Source: Tamarix chinensis (taxonomy: Eukaryota; Streptophyta; Magnoliopsida; Caryophyllales; Tamaricaceae). Taken from it: a stretch of 64,000 bases of DNA. Shown one piece after another: positions 60,829 to 64,000 of the stretch (positions within the stretch are counted from its first letter, which is position 1; the number at the start of each line of letters is the position of its first letter). The notes under the pieces are model-generated. The model was not told the DNA's origin and searched no databases. It saw only the letters and a program-made list of their open reading frames with translations. The DNA lies in the NCBI GenBank assembly GCA_030549775.1, contig CM060177.1:90768736-90832735 (forward strand). The letters are read 5' to 3'. Position numbers and translations under genes: made by a program.

Positions 60829-61799
60829 TATAGATATAATGGATACATAGTTTATTTTTCAAAATTTAAAAATAAGGGTGTTTTGGGTCATATATTGTGC
60901 ATGCCACAAAATCCTTTGTTTTAATTATAGTGTAAATTATTTGGTTTAGAATCATGTCTCTCTTACACAAGTTGAGGTTTAATTGTTTATGTGATTGTGT
61001 AATATCCCAATTAGTGGTTGATAGTGGAGGTTTAACATGATTGATAGGACTACCTATACCAATAAGATATATATTCTTTATGATAAACTTACCCTTAAAG
61101 AACTTCACAGTTAAAACTTACTTGACTCTTGGAGAAATTTAAGAATAGGTCAACTATTGAGAAGTTTTCCGAGAAGCATATGATTGAAGACAAAACACAT
61201 TTAAAAGGATCTGTGTTATTTTACGAGGTCAGTCATTAATCTTAAAAATACTCTAGTTAACTACCGGCGACCTTAGTAAAGCCAGAGTGTTATAGATTGA
61301 TAATCACTGATTTATATAAGTCAAATGACTAGCCAAATCATAATAACCATACAAGTTATAGTAACCAAAAATAGAAAATCTATGTAGACTATTATACCCT
61401 TGACTTTAATATGGGAGCACTATAACTATGCAATTTACATGCTGTTACTAGTTGGCGTGGTGTGTTTGACTCTTTAAAGTCAACTCATATAAAAATCCTA
61501 TTGAATTGAATTTATTCACTCGATTAGTCTCTCTTTGTCATTTGTTGAAAAATATTTCAGTTATGCAAATTATTTGTAGTTGTTTCTCGATCGCTTTCTC
61601 TACCAAATTGAATTTGTTCTTCGTGCTAATCTTCATCTTATTTTTATTGTCTTCTTCTTGTTTCTTCATCTAAATTTTCATCTATTCGATTAGGAGAGTT
61701 GGAGAGATCAATTTTGGTTAGAAGCTCTAGCATTAGTGAAGAAAGATGCTATAGGTGAATTAATGCAAATGTTTTATCCTTTAATTTAGATGTTTTATC
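59813..61799. other. AT-rich intergenic region
   Basis: No genes. AAC/AAT-rich simple sequence at 60,055-60,180. A possible hAT-like right end (inverted TAGAGATGATAAAATTTGACCC) at 60,440-60,461 without an identified left end. (TA)n at 60,791-60,827. Confidence 0.5.
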
Positions 61800-62580
61800 C
61801 ACTAATGCGCATCTTTTAGGCATTATTACACACCATAAATTATTGAATGCATGACCTTATATAAAATAACATATGCTAACTATAATGTCATACTTTTTAT
61901 GCTAGAATACACATGTTTTAGAGTACAATTCACATATTATAGTGCAAGAATACACATTTTAAATTTAATGAAAAATAGAAATTGAACAAAGTAGGAAGAC
62001 ATGCCATTAAATAAGTACACATTTTTTTGTTGAATGCACATATTTTTACTACTAATACACCTCTATTAGCCACAAATACACATTACATACACATGCTGCA
62101 CACGAACAAAATACGCACAGTGTATGAAGAATATGCACATGTTAGAGTTGACAAACAAGGATATCTTGAGCACATATATATCATATAGACAAATACACAT
62201 ATTTAAAGGAACAAATACCCATCTTACAATATATAAACTACACATTTTTATATGATAGATGCACATCTTTATAGGATAATATCATACTCATCCTTGAGGA
62301 TATATATTGTAGGATAGAAATGCACAACTCATGAGACAACACATTCTGTAGGAATAAGAGCACATCTTATAGCATCAAATGAGCATGTTATATACGGAAA
62401 ACACAAATCTTGAAGAATTTGAATTCAAGGATACAAATGCACATGTCATAGTAACAAATACACATATTGTAAGAACAAATGTGCTTCTTAGAGTTGACAA
62501 ACACAAATACTTGAGAGCACACTCATCTTATAGTAGAAAATACACATATTGAATGGAATAAATGCACATATTAAAATAGA
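61800..62580. repeat. Degenerate array of CACAT-core repeats
   Basis: More than twenty imperfect copies of a unit approximating ACAAATRCACATMTTATAG recur every 22-40 bases (for example AATACACATGTTTTAG, AATGCACATCTTTATAGG, AATACACATATTGTAAG). The whole looks like an old minisatellite or a repetitive untranslated region of a transposon. No ORF. Confidence 0.75.
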
Positions 62581-63249
62581 CAAAATAAACATACAAAATT
62601 TATAATGAATTCAACTAGTAACATGTCTTTTTATGGTTGTATACAATATATTGAAAAAAAATGGAAATCTAACATTATTTCCATTTTGAATCATTCTAGG
62701 ATTTATTCGAAAAACATGTAGAAGTCAATCATTCAGAGTAAATACAACAAGTTTAATAGGGTTTTCATACTTTTTTTTCTCCCAAAGAATGCTCTGACTT
62801 TCAAAATTACTATAAGTTTTATGACTTGATGAAGACATGATATTTTTTACAGTATCTAATCTAATTTACTAAGTAAGACTAAAATGTGTATATTTTATTT
62901 TTTTAGGGAGAGGATGAAGATTAGAGACAATTAATTGCTATAGTTTGTCACATAATAAAGAATGAAGATGATTGAGTCAAGCGCAATGATTGAAGAAGAT
63001 TAAGTGAGTGTGAAAGTTGTAGAGTGTAACAAAACTTTGAATAGAACATGCGAATAGTCAAGGATAAGCTAGAATGCAATAAACATCAAACACACCTTTG
63101 CAATATCTCTCAACAAGCATAATCCACTCAAAAGACATCTATAAAACTGAATGAATACTATAACATCAAAGCACTCCAATTATTGTGTCGAAGTAAACAT
63201 GGGCTTAGCGAACCCCTCCACGATGAAGTTCATCTTATGTATTTTATGA
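62581..63249. other. Spacer without recognised features
   Basis: AT-rich, no gene. Confidence 0.5.
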
Positions 63250-63612
63250 ATAATTATAATACCCCAAATTAACCTAATCCAAATCTTGAGTGATTAATAT
63301 TTTAATCTCACCTTATCTTTAATTCTAATTTTAATCCTAACTTTCATCTTAATCCTAAACTTATTCCCCCTTTTCCTTTTCCTCTTTTCTTTCTTATTTT
63401 CCTTTTTCTCTTTTCTTCTTCACCTTCCATGGTATTCTTTTTCCTTGCATGATTTCCTCCTTCCCCAACCAAATCCCTTTGCTTTAGCCTCCAATCTCAA
63501 CCCTACCTAAGTCTAAATTCATTATCACCATCATCACATTCCTTAACCCTAGGGATATGTCATACACAACTTCCCTCAAATCCCTTTTTCTTTGCCTATA
63601 CTCATTCCATAC
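63250..63612 (+). repeat. Possible start of another LTR-like repeat
   Basis: ATAATACCCCAAATTAACC followed by AT-rich then C/T-rich sequence resembles the beginning of copy C (50,513-51,000). Too short to classify. Confidence 0.3.
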
Positions 63613-64000
63613 TAGGGATGTAAAATGGGATGGTCAAGGACATGGACCCCATCCCCATCTCTAAACCTACCCAAGTCCCCAACTTTTTATTATCAGGGAA
63701 TTCTTGACCCAATCATCGTGGGGATCAAATTTTTATACTCGACTTGATTCTCGATTTATTCCCAAATCTTAAAACCTACCTTTGATACCCAAAACCCAAC
63801 CCCATAACCTATAACTTATCCCATCCCTAATATCCAATCATATTTTTTGGCAATATATTTTTAATTTATATATATATATATATGTAGAATCATATGAAAA
63901 AATTATGTAAAAAATTTGGAGTGGACTCGATGATGGGGACCCCAATCCCATCCCTTGAGAAATCCCCAAATCCTATCCCCACAATCTCTCCCTAAACCTA
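63613..64000. mobile_element. Left part of a hAT-type element running off the window
   Basis: Starts TAGGGATGTAAAATGG, the same terminus type as the 24,342 element, followed by CCCCATCCCC and GGGGAT-type subterminal repeats. The right end and target duplication lie outside the window. Confidence 0.55.

Noticed and set aside
1..64000. CRISPR arrays, tRNA genes, bacterial operons or integrated viral genes
   Set aside because: None seen; repeats and gene structure are those of plant nuclear DNA.

Overview
The window is plant nuclear DNA, almost certainly from an angiosperm and probably a eudicot. It is AT-rich. It contains two spliced protein-coding genes of plant-specific type: an organellar single-stranded DNA-binding OSB protein and an Aux/IAA auxin repressor. 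The rest is dominated by plant transposable elements: Athila-like and other Ty3/gypsy elements, Ty1/copia, an L1-type LINE, a Cassandra TRIM, hAT and Mutator relatives, and MITEs. No prokaryotic operon, CRISPR array or tRNA gene was seen. I did not resolve the species.

Layout. 1-3.6 kb holds long noncoding LTR-like repeats. 3.85-11.55 kb is a decayed Athila-type retrotransposon; its pol gene is fused directly to a truncated 5' LTR. 12.8-15.1 kb is a dead LINE. 15.49-24.09 kb (+) is the five-exon OSB gene. Its 6.5-kb first intron is a nest of a copia LTR, a gypsy remnant, a hAT element inside the gypsy interior, and a CpG-rich MITE inside a gypsy LTR with an inverted sister copy nearby. A hAT MITE lies just 3' of the gene. 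25.70-26.52 kb (-) is a two-exon Aux/IAA gene, convergent with OSB, with a TATA box and auxin-response-like motifs upstream. 27.59-28.34 kb is a complete Cassandra TRIM whose LTRs carry 5S rRNA-like sequence. 28.5-35.4 kb contains a broken copia pol and a second LTR-flanked element.

35.4-43.8 kb is mostly intergenic, with a GC-rich open island near 40 kb and a clear 99-bp hairpin at 40.4 kb. 43.8-46.3 kb holds a Mutator-like remnant in which an N-terminal DNA-binding region is followed by an OTU-protease-like region, plus a possible plant-mobile-domain scrap. 46.9-55.2 kb is one long LTR-like repeat interrupted by another (50,513-55,030); the inner one contains a 0.75-kb trinucleotide array. 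55-64 kb is gene-free and contains hAT MITEs, a cluster of three G-box/ABRE sites and a degenerate short-period array built on a CACAT core.

Functionally, only the OSB gene (organelle DNA maintenance) and the Aux/IAA gene (auxin-regulated transcription) look intact. Their proximity looks coincidental. Everything else is mobile DNA in various stages of decay. All family calls are from reading translations and repeat structure by eye; no database search was run.
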